DNA from: CAVTUU01 sp045804965
GTDB lineage: Bacteria > Chloroflexota > Chloroflexia > Thermomicrobiales > UBA6265
DNA length: 64,000 nt
Reading direction: 5' to 3'
NCBI GenBank assembly: GCA_045804965.1
Contig: JBJMMD010000017.1
Coordinates: forward strand, 48,263-112,262
Shown here: positions 41,910-50,439 of the stretch, piece after piece
Position numbering within the stretch: the first letter of the stretch is position 1
Layout of the letters: the number at the start of each line of letters is the position of its first letter
Program-made: the position numbers and the translations under genes
The notes under the pieces: model-generated
What the model was told of the DNA's origin: nothing
Database searches by the model: none
The model's input: the letters and a program-made list of their open reading frames with translations, nothing else

Positions 41910-44594
41910 ATGAGCAGTTCATCTTCTTCAGCGCAATCGAATCGGCCGAGCTACGGCCATCGCTACATGACCGGGAACGAGATCCGGCAAGCCTTCGTGC
42001 GCTTCTTCGTCGAGCGCGGGCATCGCGAGCTCCCGAGCTCGTCGCTGGTCCCGATCAACGATCCGACCGTCCTTCTCACCACCGCCGGCATGCAGCAGAT
42101 GACGCCCTACTTTTTGGGCCTGGAAGCGCCACCGGCGAATCGCCTGGTTTCGGTCCAGAAGTGCTTCCGCACCGACGACATCGACGAGGTCGGCGACGAG
42201 CACCATTGCACGTTCTTCTTCATGCTCGGCAATTTCTCGGTCGGCGACTACTTCAAACAGGAATCGCTCGCCTGGTCGTGGGAGTTCCTGACGCAGGTGA
42301 TGGGGCTGCCGGAAGAGCGGCTCTACCCGACCGTGCACCCGACGGACACGGACGCTTATGCGATCTGGCGCGATCAGATCGGCGTGCCCGAGGAGCGGAT
42401 CGGCGAGCTCGCTGACAACTGGTGGGGACCCGTCGGCGCCTCTGGTCCGAACGGACCCGACTCCGAAATCTATTTCGATCGTGGCGAGGAGTACGGCTGT
42501 GGTCGCCCCGAATGCGCGCCTGGGTGCGATTGCGCCCGCTATCTCGAAACCTGGAACAACGTCTTCATGGAGTTTTTTCAGGCGCCCGACGGCACGCGCA
42601 CGCCCCTCCCACGCAAGAACGTCGACACGGGCATGGGGCTCGAACGGCTGACGATGGTGATGCAGGCCGCCGAGTCGGTCTACGACACGGACATTTACCA
42701 AACGATCATTCAGCACGCGGCCAAGCTCGCGAATGTGACCTACGGCGTCGACGCGGAAACCGATGCGGCGCTGCGGGTGATTGCCGATCACGTCCGCGGC
42801 GGCACGTTCCTGATCGCCGACGGCGTCCTGCCGGGCAACGAGGGGCGCAGTTATGTCCTGCGCCGCATCCTCCGCCGGGCGAGCCGTCACGGTCGCAAGT
42901 TGGGCTTGGAAAAGCCATTCCTAGCGGAGATGGCCGGCGTGGTGATCGACCAGTTCGCGGAGCACTACCCGAACCTGCGTGAACGCCAACGCCAGATCGA
43001 ACGCGTGCTCACGCACGAAGAGGAGAGCTTCGGCCGCACCTTGACGACCGGGATGAGCCGGTTCCAGGCGCTGGCCACTGGTCTTGCCGAAAAGGGGCTC
43101 GCCGCCCTCCCCGGCGACGAGGTCTTCCGGCTCTACGACACGTTTGGTTTCCCCTACGATCTCACGGTCGAGCTTGCCCGCGAGCAGGGGCTCTCGGTAG
43201 ACCAAACTGGGTTTGATGCGGCGATGGAGGCGCAACGCGCCGCCAGCCGCAGCGGCGCCGCGTTCCGGGACAACGCGCGCTCGCGGGCCGAGCTGTACGT
43301 CTCCCTGGCCGGGCAGAAAACCGAGTTCCTCGGCTATGACGATGTCGAGACCGAGGCCAAGATCCTGGCAGTGATCGGGCCCGACGGCGCCCAAGAAGAA
43401 GCGGAGGCGGGCCAGCCGGTCGAGATCATCCTCGATCGCACGCCCTTCTACGGCGAGGCGGGCGGTCAGGTCGGCGACACGGGCACGATTCGTACCGAAA
43501 CGGGGCTGGTCGACATCGACGACACGTTCAAACCGACGCCCGATCTCTTCGTCCATCGCGGCACCGTGGGCGAAGGGTTCGTCCGCACCGGCGAAACCGC
43601 CCACGCCAAGATCGATGCCGGCCGCCGCCAGGCGATCCGGCGCAATCACACCGCCACGCATTTGCTGCATCGCGCCTTGCGCATCGTCCTCGGCGAGGAG
43701 ACTCACCAGGCGGGATCGCTCGTCGCGCCGGATCGCCTGCGCTTCGACTTCACGAGCCTCGATCCGATGCGTCCCGAGCAATTGCACCGGGTGGCGGAAA
43801 TCGTCAACCACGAGGTCATCGCCGCTCATGCGGTGATGACCGATGTCAAACCGTACGCCGAGGCGGTCTCCGCCGGGGCGATGGCGCTCTTCGGCGAGAA
43901 GTACGGGGATGTCGTGCGCGTCGTTTCCGTGCCCGGTTTCTCCCAAGAGCTCTGCGGCGGCACCCACGTTCGCCAGACTGGCGAAATCGGCCCGTTCCTG
44001 ATCACCGCCGAAGGCAGCGTCGCCGCCGGTATCCGCCGCATCGAAGCGATCACCGGCGAAGCGGCGATCGAGCGTATGCTGACGCAGCAGCGCCTCCTCG
44101 ACGGCCTGGCGCGCGAGTTACGCGTACCCTGGAGCGAGGTCCCGACCCAGATCGAGGCGATCCAGGAGCGCAACCGCGCCGTCGAGCGCGAGCTCGAGCG
44201 GCTGCGCGGCCAGCTCGCCGGCGCCCGCGTCGGCGAGCTCCTCGATCACGCCATCGCCGTCGACGGCACGCGCGTCCTCGCCGCGCGGGTCGAGGTCGAC
44301 AACAAGGATGCGCTCCGCCAAATTGGCGACCGCCTGCGCGACCGCCTCAATTCGGGCGTGATCGTGCTCGGCACGGTGATCGACGGTCAACCGAGCCTGC
44401 TTTCGATGGTGACGCCGGACATCGTGCAACGAGGCGTGCGCGCGGGCGACGTCGTGCGCGAAGCGGCCGTGATCATCGACGGCCGCGGCGGCGGGCGGGC
44501 CGAGCTGGCGGAAGGGGGCGGCAAAACGCCGGAGCGGTTGGACGACGCGATTGCCGCGGTCGCCGAAATCGTCAGACGGGGTCTATCCGGGTAA
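41910..44594 (+). CDS. alaS: Alanyl-tRNA synthetase
   Basis: An 894-residue protein of normal length. The N-terminal catalytic core opens with MTGNEIRQAFVRFFVERGH and has motif 2 (RLVSVQKCFRTDDIDEVG) and the glycine-rich WWGPVGASGPNGPDSEI loop. The editing domain has the zinc-binding HTATHLLHRAL and CGGTHVRQTGEIGPF, which removes Ser or Gly from tRNA(Ala). The C-terminal C-Ala region is less conserved, ending DGRGGGRAELAEGGGKTPERL, close to the usual GGGG-x2-AQGG motif. It charges tRNA(Ala). It begins a conserved run with the membrane protein, ruvX and darA genes. Confidence 0.98.
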   Translation: MSSSSSSAQSNRPSYGHRYMTGNEIRQAFVRFFVERGHRELPSSSLVPINDPTVLLTTAGMQQMTPYFLGLEAPPANRLVSVQKCFRTDDIDEVGDEHHCTFFFMLGNFSVGDYFKQESLAWSWEFLTQVMGLPEERLYPTVHPTDTDAYAIWRDQIGVPEERIGELADNWWGPVGASGPNGPDSEIYFDRGEEYGCGRPECAPGCDCARYLETWNNVFMEFFQAPDGTRTPLPRKNVDTGMGLERLTMVMQAAESVYDTDIYQTIIQHAAKLANVTYGVDAETDAALRVIADHVRGGTFLIADGVLPGNEGRSYVLRRILRRASRHGRKLGLEKPFLAEMAGVVIDQFAEHYPNLRERQRQIERVLTHEEESFGRTLTTGMSRFQALATGLAEKGLAALPGDEVFRLYDTFGFPYDLTVELAREQGLSVDQTGFDAAMEAQRAASRSGAAFRDNARSRAELYVSLAGQKTEFLGYDDVETEAKILAVIGPDGAQEEAEAGQPVEIILDRTPFYGEAGGQVGDTGTIRTETGLVDIDDTFKPTPDLFVHRGTVGEGFVRTGETAHAKIDAGRRQAIRRNHTATHLLHRALRIVLGEETHQAGSLVAPDRLRFDFTSLDPMRPEQLHRVAEIVNHEVIAAHAVMTDVKPYAEAVSAGAMALFGEKYGDVVRVVSVPGFSQELCGGTHVRQTGEIGPFLITAEGSVAAGIRRIEAITGEAAIERMLTQQRLLDGLARELRVPWSEVPTQIEAIQERNRAVERELERLRGQLAGARVGELLDHAIAVDGTRVLAARVEVDNKDALRQIGDRLRDRLNSGVIVLGTVIDGQPSLLSMVTPDIVQRGVRAGDVVREAAVIIDGRGGGRAELAEGGGKTPERLDDAIAAVAEIVRRGLSG

Positions 44595-44726
44595 AATCGA
44601 CGGGACAGCGGGCGACTTTGCGATCACGGAGCGCGGCGCGGCCATTTGTCCGCGTTCTGGCCTGATGCCGCCGTCGAGCGTCATTGCCACGACGACTCAG
44701 GCGAGGACCAGAGGGCCGAGGGAACC

Positions 44727-46346
44727 ATGATGACCGACCGCACCACCACGATTGAGGTTGCGGTCAGCGATACTTTGCCCTCGCTTTTGAACCGGATTAC
44801 CGCCGACGGCGACGGAATCCGCCTCGTGATCCCGCTCGGCAGCTCGCTCTTCTTCACCGCCAACGAGTTCCAAGCCCTGAAGAGTGTCGCCGAAATGCGC
44901 GGCCGCACCGTCACCGTCGCCACCGACGATCCGCTCCGCCAGCATCTGGCCTCGATGTTCGACCTGCCGGTTGTCGGCGAGAGCGAGGGGCTCGAGGCTG
45001 AGCCCGCGCCGGCAGATTCCGCCGAGCCCGTCGCTGTCCCGGAAGCGCAACCCGAGCCCGCACCAAGCCCACGGCCGAGCTGGACAGGCACAGCCGCGTC
45101 AGACGACGCGCAACCAGCGGTCGCGGCGGAGACCGCGCCTGAACCGCCGACCGCGGCGGCGGCTGTCACCGCCACCTCCGGCAGCCGCTTCAGCGGCCAC
45201 CGGAAAGCGTTCGCGATCGCCGGCGCGGTTGTCGCCGCGGCGATCGTGATCGGGTTGGCGGCGGCCCTATTCTTTGTTCCCCGGGCGACGATCGCGGTCC
45301 ATCTCAAAGAGGCCCCCCTGACCTCGTCCATCATTTACGGCATCTCGACCGACACCTCTCCTCAAACTGGTTCCGAATTGACGATCACCGGCGGCACGGC
45401 CGAAGCCGATGTCGCCGTCGACAGCTCAGTTCCGGCGACTGGGCAAAAACAAGTGCCCGACAAAACTGCAACCGGGAAGGTCGTCTTCTCCAACCCGACG
45501 TCGAAACAGGTCGTGCTCGACAAGGGAACGAAGCTCACCGGCGACACCGGCGCGGCCTTTGTGCTGGACGATCAACTGAAAGTACCCGCGGGCAAACAAG
45601 GGGCGCCGGCGCTCGTCGAAGCCAAGGTGACCTCGGCGGTGGCGGGAACGGGCGGGAACCTCGACCGGGGCGAATTCAGCGGCAAACTCGATTCCGGCGT
45701 CTACTTCAGCAATCGGAACGAGGCAATGCAGGGCGGCACCGACCGCGCCGTCACGGTCGTCAGTGCTGGCGACCTCGACAACGCGCGCAAAGCCGCCGAC
45801 GCACAGCTCCAAGAGGCCGCGAAGACTGCCCTCTCCAAGAAGCTGACTGGCGGCCACAAGATCGTCGAGTCCTCGATTGCCGCAGGCACCTCCGATTACT
45901 CCTTCGATCACAACGAGGGCGACGAGGCGACCGACGTCAACGTCTCGGCGCGGACCCACGTCACGGCGCTCGACTACGACGAGACGGAATTAATGGACCA
46001 TCTGACCACCGCGCTCACGCCGAAATTCGAAGGAGAGGCTCCGAATGGCTTCACGTTCGCGCCGAATTCCATCAAGATCGAAGAACCGAGCCTCGTAAAA
46101 ACGCTGCCCCACGGGGCGCAATATCGCGTCGCCGCCACCGCAAATGCGATTGCTAACTTCACCGCTGACGATCAGAAGCAGTTGGCGGACGAACTTGCCC
46201 GCCAAAGCGACGCCGCGGCTACGAGTCTCCTCCGCGGCGTCGGTCAAATCGACAGCTTCACTATCGATTACCGACCCGGCATCTTGCCCGATCGAATGCC
46301 GTCCAACGCGAAGCGCATCAAATTCGAGATCGACAACGGGCCATGA
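44727..46346 (+). CDS. Baseplate J/gp47-like membrane protein between alaS and ruvX
   Basis: A 539-residue protein from the ATG at 44727 (GAGGG upstream). Residues 1-75 are a soluble alpha/beta unit (TTIEVAVSDTLPSLLNRITADGDGIRLVIPLGSS). A 100-residue proline/alanine/acidic linker follows, then one transmembrane helix at about residues 180-205 (AFAIAGAVVAAAIVIGLAAALFFVP). The exported part has repeated beta-rich segments, including ATGKVVFSNPTSKQVVLDKGTKL, TSAVAGTGGNLDRGEF and STIVDYRP-like pieces, of the kind annotated as baseplate-J-like in Chloroflexi. The gene's 3' end overlaps ruvX by four bases. It likely spans the membrane once with a large extracytoplasmic domain. Function unknown; the phage-baseplate similarity does not imply a phage. 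Confidence 0.7.
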   Translation: MMTDRTTTIEVAVSDTLPSLLNRITADGDGIRLVIPLGSSLFFTANEFQALKSVAEMRGRTVTVATDDPLRQHLASMFDLPVVGESEGLEAEPAPADSAEPVAVPEAQPEPAPSPRPSWTGTAASDDAQPAVAAETAPEPPTAAAAVTATSGSRFSGHRKAFAIAGAVVAAAIVIGLAAALFFVPRATIAVHLKEAPLTSSIIYGISTDTSPQTGSELTITGGTAEADVAVDSSVPATGQKQVPDKTATGKVVFSNPTSKQVVLDKGTKLTGDTGAAFVLDDQLKVPAGKQGAPALVEAKVTSAVAGTGGNLDRGEFSGKLDSGVYFSNRNEAMQGGTDRAVTVVSAGDLDNARKAADAQLQEAAKTALSKKLTGGHKIVESSIAAGTSDYSFDHNEGDEATDVNVSARTHVTALDYDETELMDHLTTALTPKFEGEAPNGFTFAPNSIKIEEPSLVKTLPHGAQYRVAATANAIANFTADDQKQLADELARQSDAAATSLLRGVGQIDSFTIDYRPGILPDRMPSNAKRIKFEIDNGP

Positions 46347-46780
46347 GCGCTGCCCGCTCCCAGATGCAGGGTCGGCTCTTGGGTCTCGATGTCGGCGGCA
46401 AACGCACCGGCGTCGCGATTAGCGACGAGCTCGGCGTGCTCGCCTCGCCCGTCGGTTTCGTGCTTCGTGGCGCGCATGACCGCGCCGAGTTTCGCGACCT
46501 CGTGCGGCGCTGGTCCGTCGCCGGGCTCGTCGTTGGTCTGCCGACGAGCCTCTCCGGCCGGGAAGGGCCGCAGGCGGCCGAAGTCCGCGCGTATGCCGAC
46601 GCCCTCGCCGCCGATCTCGGCCTCGATCTCGCCTACTGGGACGAGCGCCTGACTTCGTCCATGGCCGAACGCGCGCTGATTGAATCCGGCTTCCGCCGCG
46701 AGCGTCGCCGTGAACGCATCGACGCCGTTGCCGCCGCCCTCATCCTCCAAAGCTACCTCGACTCCAAACGGCCGCGGTAA
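46343..46780 (+). CDS. ruvX: RuvX/YqgF family Holliday junction resolvase-like nuclease
   Basis: A 145-residue protein whose ATG overlaps the stop of the membrane protein gene (ATGA). The RNase H-like fold has GRLLGLDVGGKRTGVAISDELGVLASP, LVVGLPTSLSGREGPQAAEVRAYADAL, YWDERLTSSMAERALI and a closing RIDAVAAALILQSYLD. These carry the acidic residues of the RNase H-like site. Known members are YqgF-type resolvases involved in 16S rRNA 5'-end processing and possibly Holliday junctions. The gene order alaS-...-ruvX is conserved in many Gram-positive lineages. Confidence 0.92.
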   Translation: MSAARSQMQGRLLGLDVGGKRTGVAISDELGVLASPVGFVLRGAHDRAEFRDLVRRWSVAGLVVGLPTSLSGREGPQAAEVRAYADALAADLGLDLAYWDERLTSSMAERALIESGFRRERRRERIDAVAAALILQSYLDSKRPR

Positions 46781-46803
46781 GCGGGATCGGAATTGGTCGA
46801 TGG

Positions 46804-46809
46804 TATACT
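46804..46809 (+). promoter_or_regulatory. Extended -10 promoter upstream of the c-di-AMP receptor gene
   Basis: A TGGTATACT sequence contains an extended -10 box (TATACT at 46804-46809), about 62 bases before the GTG at 46871. No good -35 is visible at the expected distance, as is usual for extended -10 promoters. Confidence 0.4.
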
Positions 46810-46870
46810 CGGGCCGGGTTCCTGAGGAAGTTGATCCCCTCGTCCGGAGGTACGTTGAGGTGGCAGGCAC

Positions 46871-47158
46871 GTGAAAAAGCTGATCATCGCGGTCGTCCAG
46901 AACGAGGACGCCGACAGCGTCGTCGATGCGCTGCTGGAAGACGAGTTCCGGGCCACGCGACTTGCCAGCACGGGCGGCTTCCTACGCAGGGGTAACACCA
47001 CGCTCATGATCGGCGCGGATGAAAACCAGGTCGATCGCATTCTCGACCTCATCCGCCAAAACGCGCGCTCGGGCTCGGTGCCGGAAGAAGGCGACGCCAC
47101 TCCACCCGCCGCGGCCACCGTTTTCGTCCTTGATCTCGAAGAGTATCAGCGCTTGTAG
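46871..47158 (+). CDS. Cyclic-di-AMP receptor, DarA/PstA (YaaQ) family
   Basis: A 95-residue protein starting at GTG. It has the PII-like family features: MKKLIIAVVQNEDADSVVDALLEDEFRATRLASTGGFLRRGNTTLMIG, then VDRILDLIRQNARSG and a C-terminal strand ATVFVLDLEEYQRL. The DarA/PstA T-, B- and signature loops bind cyclic-di-AMP. This suggests that the organism uses that messenger. The neighbouring gene encodes a degenerate site-2 protease, and the whole group follows ruvX. Length is slightly shorter than the usual 105-110 residues. Confidence 0.9.
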   Translation: MKKLIIAVVQNEDADSVVDALLEDEFRATRLASTGGFLRRGNTTLMIGADENQVDRILDLIRQNARSGSVPEEGDATPPAAATVFVLDLEEYQRL

Positions 47159-47288
47159 CTCTCACCTCGTCTTCCTGAGCGAAGTCGAAAGACCTGGCTT
47201 TTCCGAGACGCAATGGTAGGACAGGACAGATTTCTCGACAGCGCTTGGAATAACGACAAACCAAAGTAATGCATCGCGCGAGGAACCA
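47159..47288. repeat. Dispersed CTTCCTGAGCGAAGTCGAA-type repeat and motif before the M50-like gene
   Basis: A CTTCCTGAGCGAAGTCGAA segment starts at 47170, a type of palindromic unit common in related genomes. AAGTAATGCATCGCG at 47264-47278 repeats the site at 25177 and lies 10 bases before the GTG start at 47289. Confidence 0.4.
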
Positions 47289-48413
47289 GTGCTTTTTCCC
47301 GTCGATCCGCTGCTGAGATTGCGCGTGCTCGGAATGCTCGTCGGCATCCGGGTGAGTTGCCTCGCCGGCTTCGTGGTCGTCATCGCCGGGGTGTTGTCGC
47401 GTCTGGACGGAGGTCTCGATCCCACCACTAGGCGCGGCGACTGGGTGCTGGCGACGGCTCTCGCCCTCCTGGCGCTCCTCCTCGCCATCGCGGTCCACGA
47501 AATCATTCGTGTCCAGGTTTCCCGCCGCCAGGGCGTCATCGTCCGCCGCATCGATCTCTACCTCTTTGGCGGCGCGCACGAGGTGGTCGACGACACGACA
47601 ACTCCGCGCTCGGAGACGATCACAGCGCTCATCGCCCTCGGTAGTTTGCTCGTGCTCTCCGGCATCAGCGCTACCGTTGCCTACGCTGTGCGCAACAGCG
47701 ACGAGGCGACCTCGCTGCCGGCAAAAGTGGTCGCCATTGGCGTGATCGGGATCACGATCATCCAGGCAATGCCAGGGCTCCCGCTCGATGGGGGACGGAT
47801 GTTCCGCGCGATCGGGTGGTATCTGGCCGACAGCGCGCAGGCTGGAACCTGGGCCGCCGGCGCGTATGCTCGGGTGATCGCGATCGCGTTCGTCGGCAGC
47901 GGGCTCTTGCTCCTCGGCGAACGGGAAGCGCGTTCGTTTTGGGGCGCCGGGCTCATCATTGCCGGTCTTCAGCTGCTGAGCGCGACCCGCGGCTCCGCCC
48001 ACCGATCCGCCTGGCAATCATTGAGCCGCTCCTTGACGCTAGGCGATGTCGCGCCCAAGCACATCCGTTTCGTTCCTGCCTCCACGCCCATAGACGACGT
48101 GATCGAACACTTCGTCGGCACGGGCAATGACCCAGTCGTGGTCATTTCCGACCAAGCGGGGCATCTAGCCGGCGTGGTCCACCTCTCGAACCTGCGGGGA
48201 ACCCGACGCGGCGACTGGGCAATCCAGCCCGTCTCCGAGATCATGACCCCGGTCACCAACCTCCCGAAGCTCCCCGCCGAGATGACCGTCTTCGACGCGG
48301 TCGACGCCCTCGACGATGCCAACCAGCACATCGTCCTCATCCTCCAACCCGACGCCGATCCGGTCGCCCTCTCCCGCACGCAGCTCATCCACCGCCTTTT
48401 CGAGCGCCCGTAA
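47289..48413 (+). CDS. Site-2 protease (M50)-like protein with a degenerate HExxR motif and CBS-type tail
   Basis: A 374-residue membrane protein. The zinc helix reads AIAVHEIIRVQVSRR: His70 and Glu71 are present, but the second histidine of HExxH is replaced by Arg74. The third-ligand motif is kept (PGLPLDGGRMFRAIGW, Asp167). About seven transmembrane helices lie in residues 15-240. The C-terminal 120 residues are CBS-like (LGDVAPKHIRFVPASTPIDDVIEHFVGTGNDPVVVISDQAGHLAGVV; ..VSEIMTPVTNLPKLPAEMTVFDAVDALDD). Loss of one zinc ligand suggests that it is catalytically inactive and acts as a sensor or partner, though an atypical zinc site is possible. The GTG start has GAGGAAC upstream. Confidence 0.75.
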   Translation: MLFPVDPLLRLRVLGMLVGIRVSCLAGFVVVIAGVLSRLDGGLDPTTRRGDWVLATALALLALLLAIAVHEIIRVQVSRRQGVIVRRIDLYLFGGAHEVVDDTTTPRSETITALIALGSLLVLSGISATVAYAVRNSDEATSLPAKVVAIGVIGITIIQAMPGLPLDGGRMFRAIGWYLADSAQAGTWAAGAYARVIAIAFVGSGLLLLGEREARSFWGAGLIIAGLQLLSATRGSAHRSAWQSLSRSLTLGDVAPKHIRFVPASTPIDDVIEHFVGTGNDPVVVISDQAGHLAGVVHLSNLRGTRRGDWAIQPVSEIMTPVTNLPKLPAEMTVFDAVDALDDANQHIVLILQPDADPVALSRTQLIHRLFERP

Positions 48414-48694
48414 ACGAACGACCCCAGGTTGCAAACGGCCCGCGCCCCCTGCTCGCGATTTAAGGCCGCTCTTGAAGACCTCTCCCAGGCTCACCGGGAG
48501 TTGCTATGACAACTTACCCAGCCTCGCTCAGCCCTGGAAGGGCTTCGTCTTTCGTAGCCCCGGGTACCCTTTGGGTGATTTCAGCCCCGGGCAAATGGAC
48601 CGCGCCTGCGATCTTGCGTCCCGCAAGGGCGGTGTTACCATCCTGGCCATTGTGCAAACGTCGGCTCGAAACCGATCGCGAAGAGGAGCGCCTG

Positions 48695-50077
48695 GTGGCA
48701 GAGGAACCACTATCAGTTGCGGAGAAGTATCTGGAGGATCAGCGGGAAGCAGCGGTCGATGAGCTGTTCGAATTCCTGCGCATTCCAAGTGTCAGTACCG
48801 ATCAGGCGAGTGCGGCCGATGTCGCCAGGGCCGCCGAATGGGTGGTCAACCGCTTGCGGCGAGCCGGTGTGCCGGACGTTGACTACCTGCCGAGCAAGGG
48901 GCATCCGATCATCTGCGGCCATTGGCGTGCCGCACCGAATGCGCCGACGGTGCTGATCTACGGGCACTACGACGTGCAGCCGCCCGAACCACTAGAGCTC
49001 TGGGAAACACCTCCGTTCGAACCGACTGTGCGCGGCAACAAGATCTTCGCCCGAGGCGCGGCCGATATGAAAGGCAACCTGCTGGCGACGATTCACGCGG
49101 TCGAAGCGCTGGCGAAGGAAAACGGTCAGCCTCCGTTGAACGTAACCTTTCTGTTCGAGGGTGAAGAAGAGGTCGGCAGCCCGAACTTGCAGCCAGTGGT
49201 CGCCGCCGAGCATGATCGCCTCGCCTGCGATTATGCGCTCTCCGCCGACGGCGGGATGAAAGCGCAAGACAAGCCGTCGCTGACCATCGCTCTCAAAGGT
49301 ATTGCCAGTTGCCAGATTGATCTCAAGACCGGGACCACCGATCTCCATTCCGGCGGCTTCGGCGCTTTCGTCCCAAATGCGGTCCAGGCCCTCAGCCAAC
49401 TCGCCGCGACCTTCCACACGCCCGACGGCAAGGTCGCCGTCGAAGGTTTCTATGACCAAGTCCGTCCGCTCTCGGCGGAGGAGCGCGATGAGCTGACCGC
49501 CAGCGGCCTCTCGGATGACGACCTGCTCCGCGTGTCCGGCGCGAACGGGCTGTGGGGCGAACCCGGGTTTACCGCTTTGGAGCGACAGGGCGCGCGCCCG
49601 ACAATCGATTTCAACGGCATCTTTGGTGGATTCATGGGCGACGGCTCGAAAACCGTGACCCCATGTGAAGCGCATCTCAAGATTACGATCCGGCTCGTCG
49701 CCGACCAGGACCCCAACCACATCCTCGATCTAATCGAGCGCCACGTCGAACGCTATGGTCCGCCCGGCGCCGTGGCCAGGGTCCACCGCCACCCCGGTTC
49801 GGCCGCGCCGTTCCTGCTCGACCGGTCCGATCCGGCGTTGCAAAAGGCGCGGAACGTCCTCGCCGCCATCTATGGCAAGGAGCCCATTTTTGTCCGCTCG
49901 GGTGGCACCGTGCCGATCATGGCCGTGTTCCAACAGGAGCTTGGCCGGGAAACCGTCTCGCTTGGCTGGAACATGCCGGACAGCCGGACCCACGCTCCCA
50001 ACGAGTGGTACGGTCTGAACGAGTACCACATCGCCCGGCGCACCCTTGCTGCCTACCTGAAGGAGTTGGCGGCTTAG
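48695..50077 (+). CDS. M20 family metallopeptidase (dipeptidase)
   Basis: A 460-residue protein; GTG at 48695 was chosen because AAGAGGAG precedes it, and 63 upstream codons are junk-like. The di-zinc site residues are visible: His91 and Asp93 in IYGHYDVQP, Asp124 in ARGAADMKGN, and Glu157/Glu158 in LFEGEEEVGS. The dimerisation domain follows (GIASCQIDLKTGTTDLHSGGFGAFVPNAVQAL). The C-terminal half ends with a histidine in HAPNEWYGLNEYHI. The family cleaves short peptides or N-acyl amino acids. It has no signal peptide and stands alone, upstream of three secreted CAP proteins. Confidence 0.9.
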   Translation: MAEEPLSVAEKYLEDQREAAVDELFEFLRIPSVSTDQASAADVARAAEWVVNRLRRAGVPDVDYLPSKGHPIICGHWRAAPNAPTVLIYGHYDVQPPEPLELWETPPFEPTVRGNKIFARGAADMKGNLLATIHAVEALAKENGQPPLNVTFLFEGEEEVGSPNLQPVVAAEHDRLACDYALSADGGMKAQDKPSLTIALKGIASCQIDLKTGTTDLHSGGFGAFVPNAVQALSQLAATFHTPDGKVAVEGFYDQVRPLSAEERDELTASGLSDDDLLRVSGANGLWGEPGFTALERQGARPTIDFNGIFGGFMGDGSKTVTPCEAHLKITIRLVADQDPNHILDLIERHVERYGPPGAVARVHRHPGSAAPFLLDRSDPALQKARNVLAAIYGKEPIFVRSGGTVPIMAVFQQELGRETVSLGWNMPDSRTHAPNEWYGLNEYHIARRTLAAYLKELAA

Positions 50078-50439
50078 GGACGAGCCGTTTCCGACCCCGG
50101 AATACCGTTCTCCACAGACGAACATCACGTCTTGTCACGCTCTCATCCAGGGAAATCAAGGAACGCGCGCTGTCGATCTCCGATCGGCAATCCAATTCTT
50201 TTGATACGCTACCTACTTATGTAAACCATTACGACGAGGAGTGCTTTCCTTCGGAGGCAATACCTGTCGTGCGACCTCTCCCAAATGGCCTACGCCGTCT
50301 AGCCCATTCTTCTCTCGACTAAAACGCGTGAGTTGGTTACCATCTTGCACGTAAGTCTGGACAAGAAATCGGGCTGGCGATTTCCACCGTTGCAGCGGAG
50401 AGTTCCAGGCACACCTACGCCTTGAGGGAGGGGAATTCA
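50078..50439. other. 362-base leader before the first CAP-domain gene
   Basis: No gene was found; the region contains short repeats such as GACGAGGAGTGC. Leaders of CAP and cell-wall genes in some bacteria carry cyclic-di-AMP riboswitches, but no such conserved structure was recognised here. The final 20 bases hold the GAGGGAGGGG ribosome binding site. Confidence 0.4.

Noticed and set aside
50078..50439. c-di-AMP riboswitch before the first CAP gene
   Set aside because: The presence of a c-di-AMP receptor made it worth a look, but no conserved riboswitch core was recognised.
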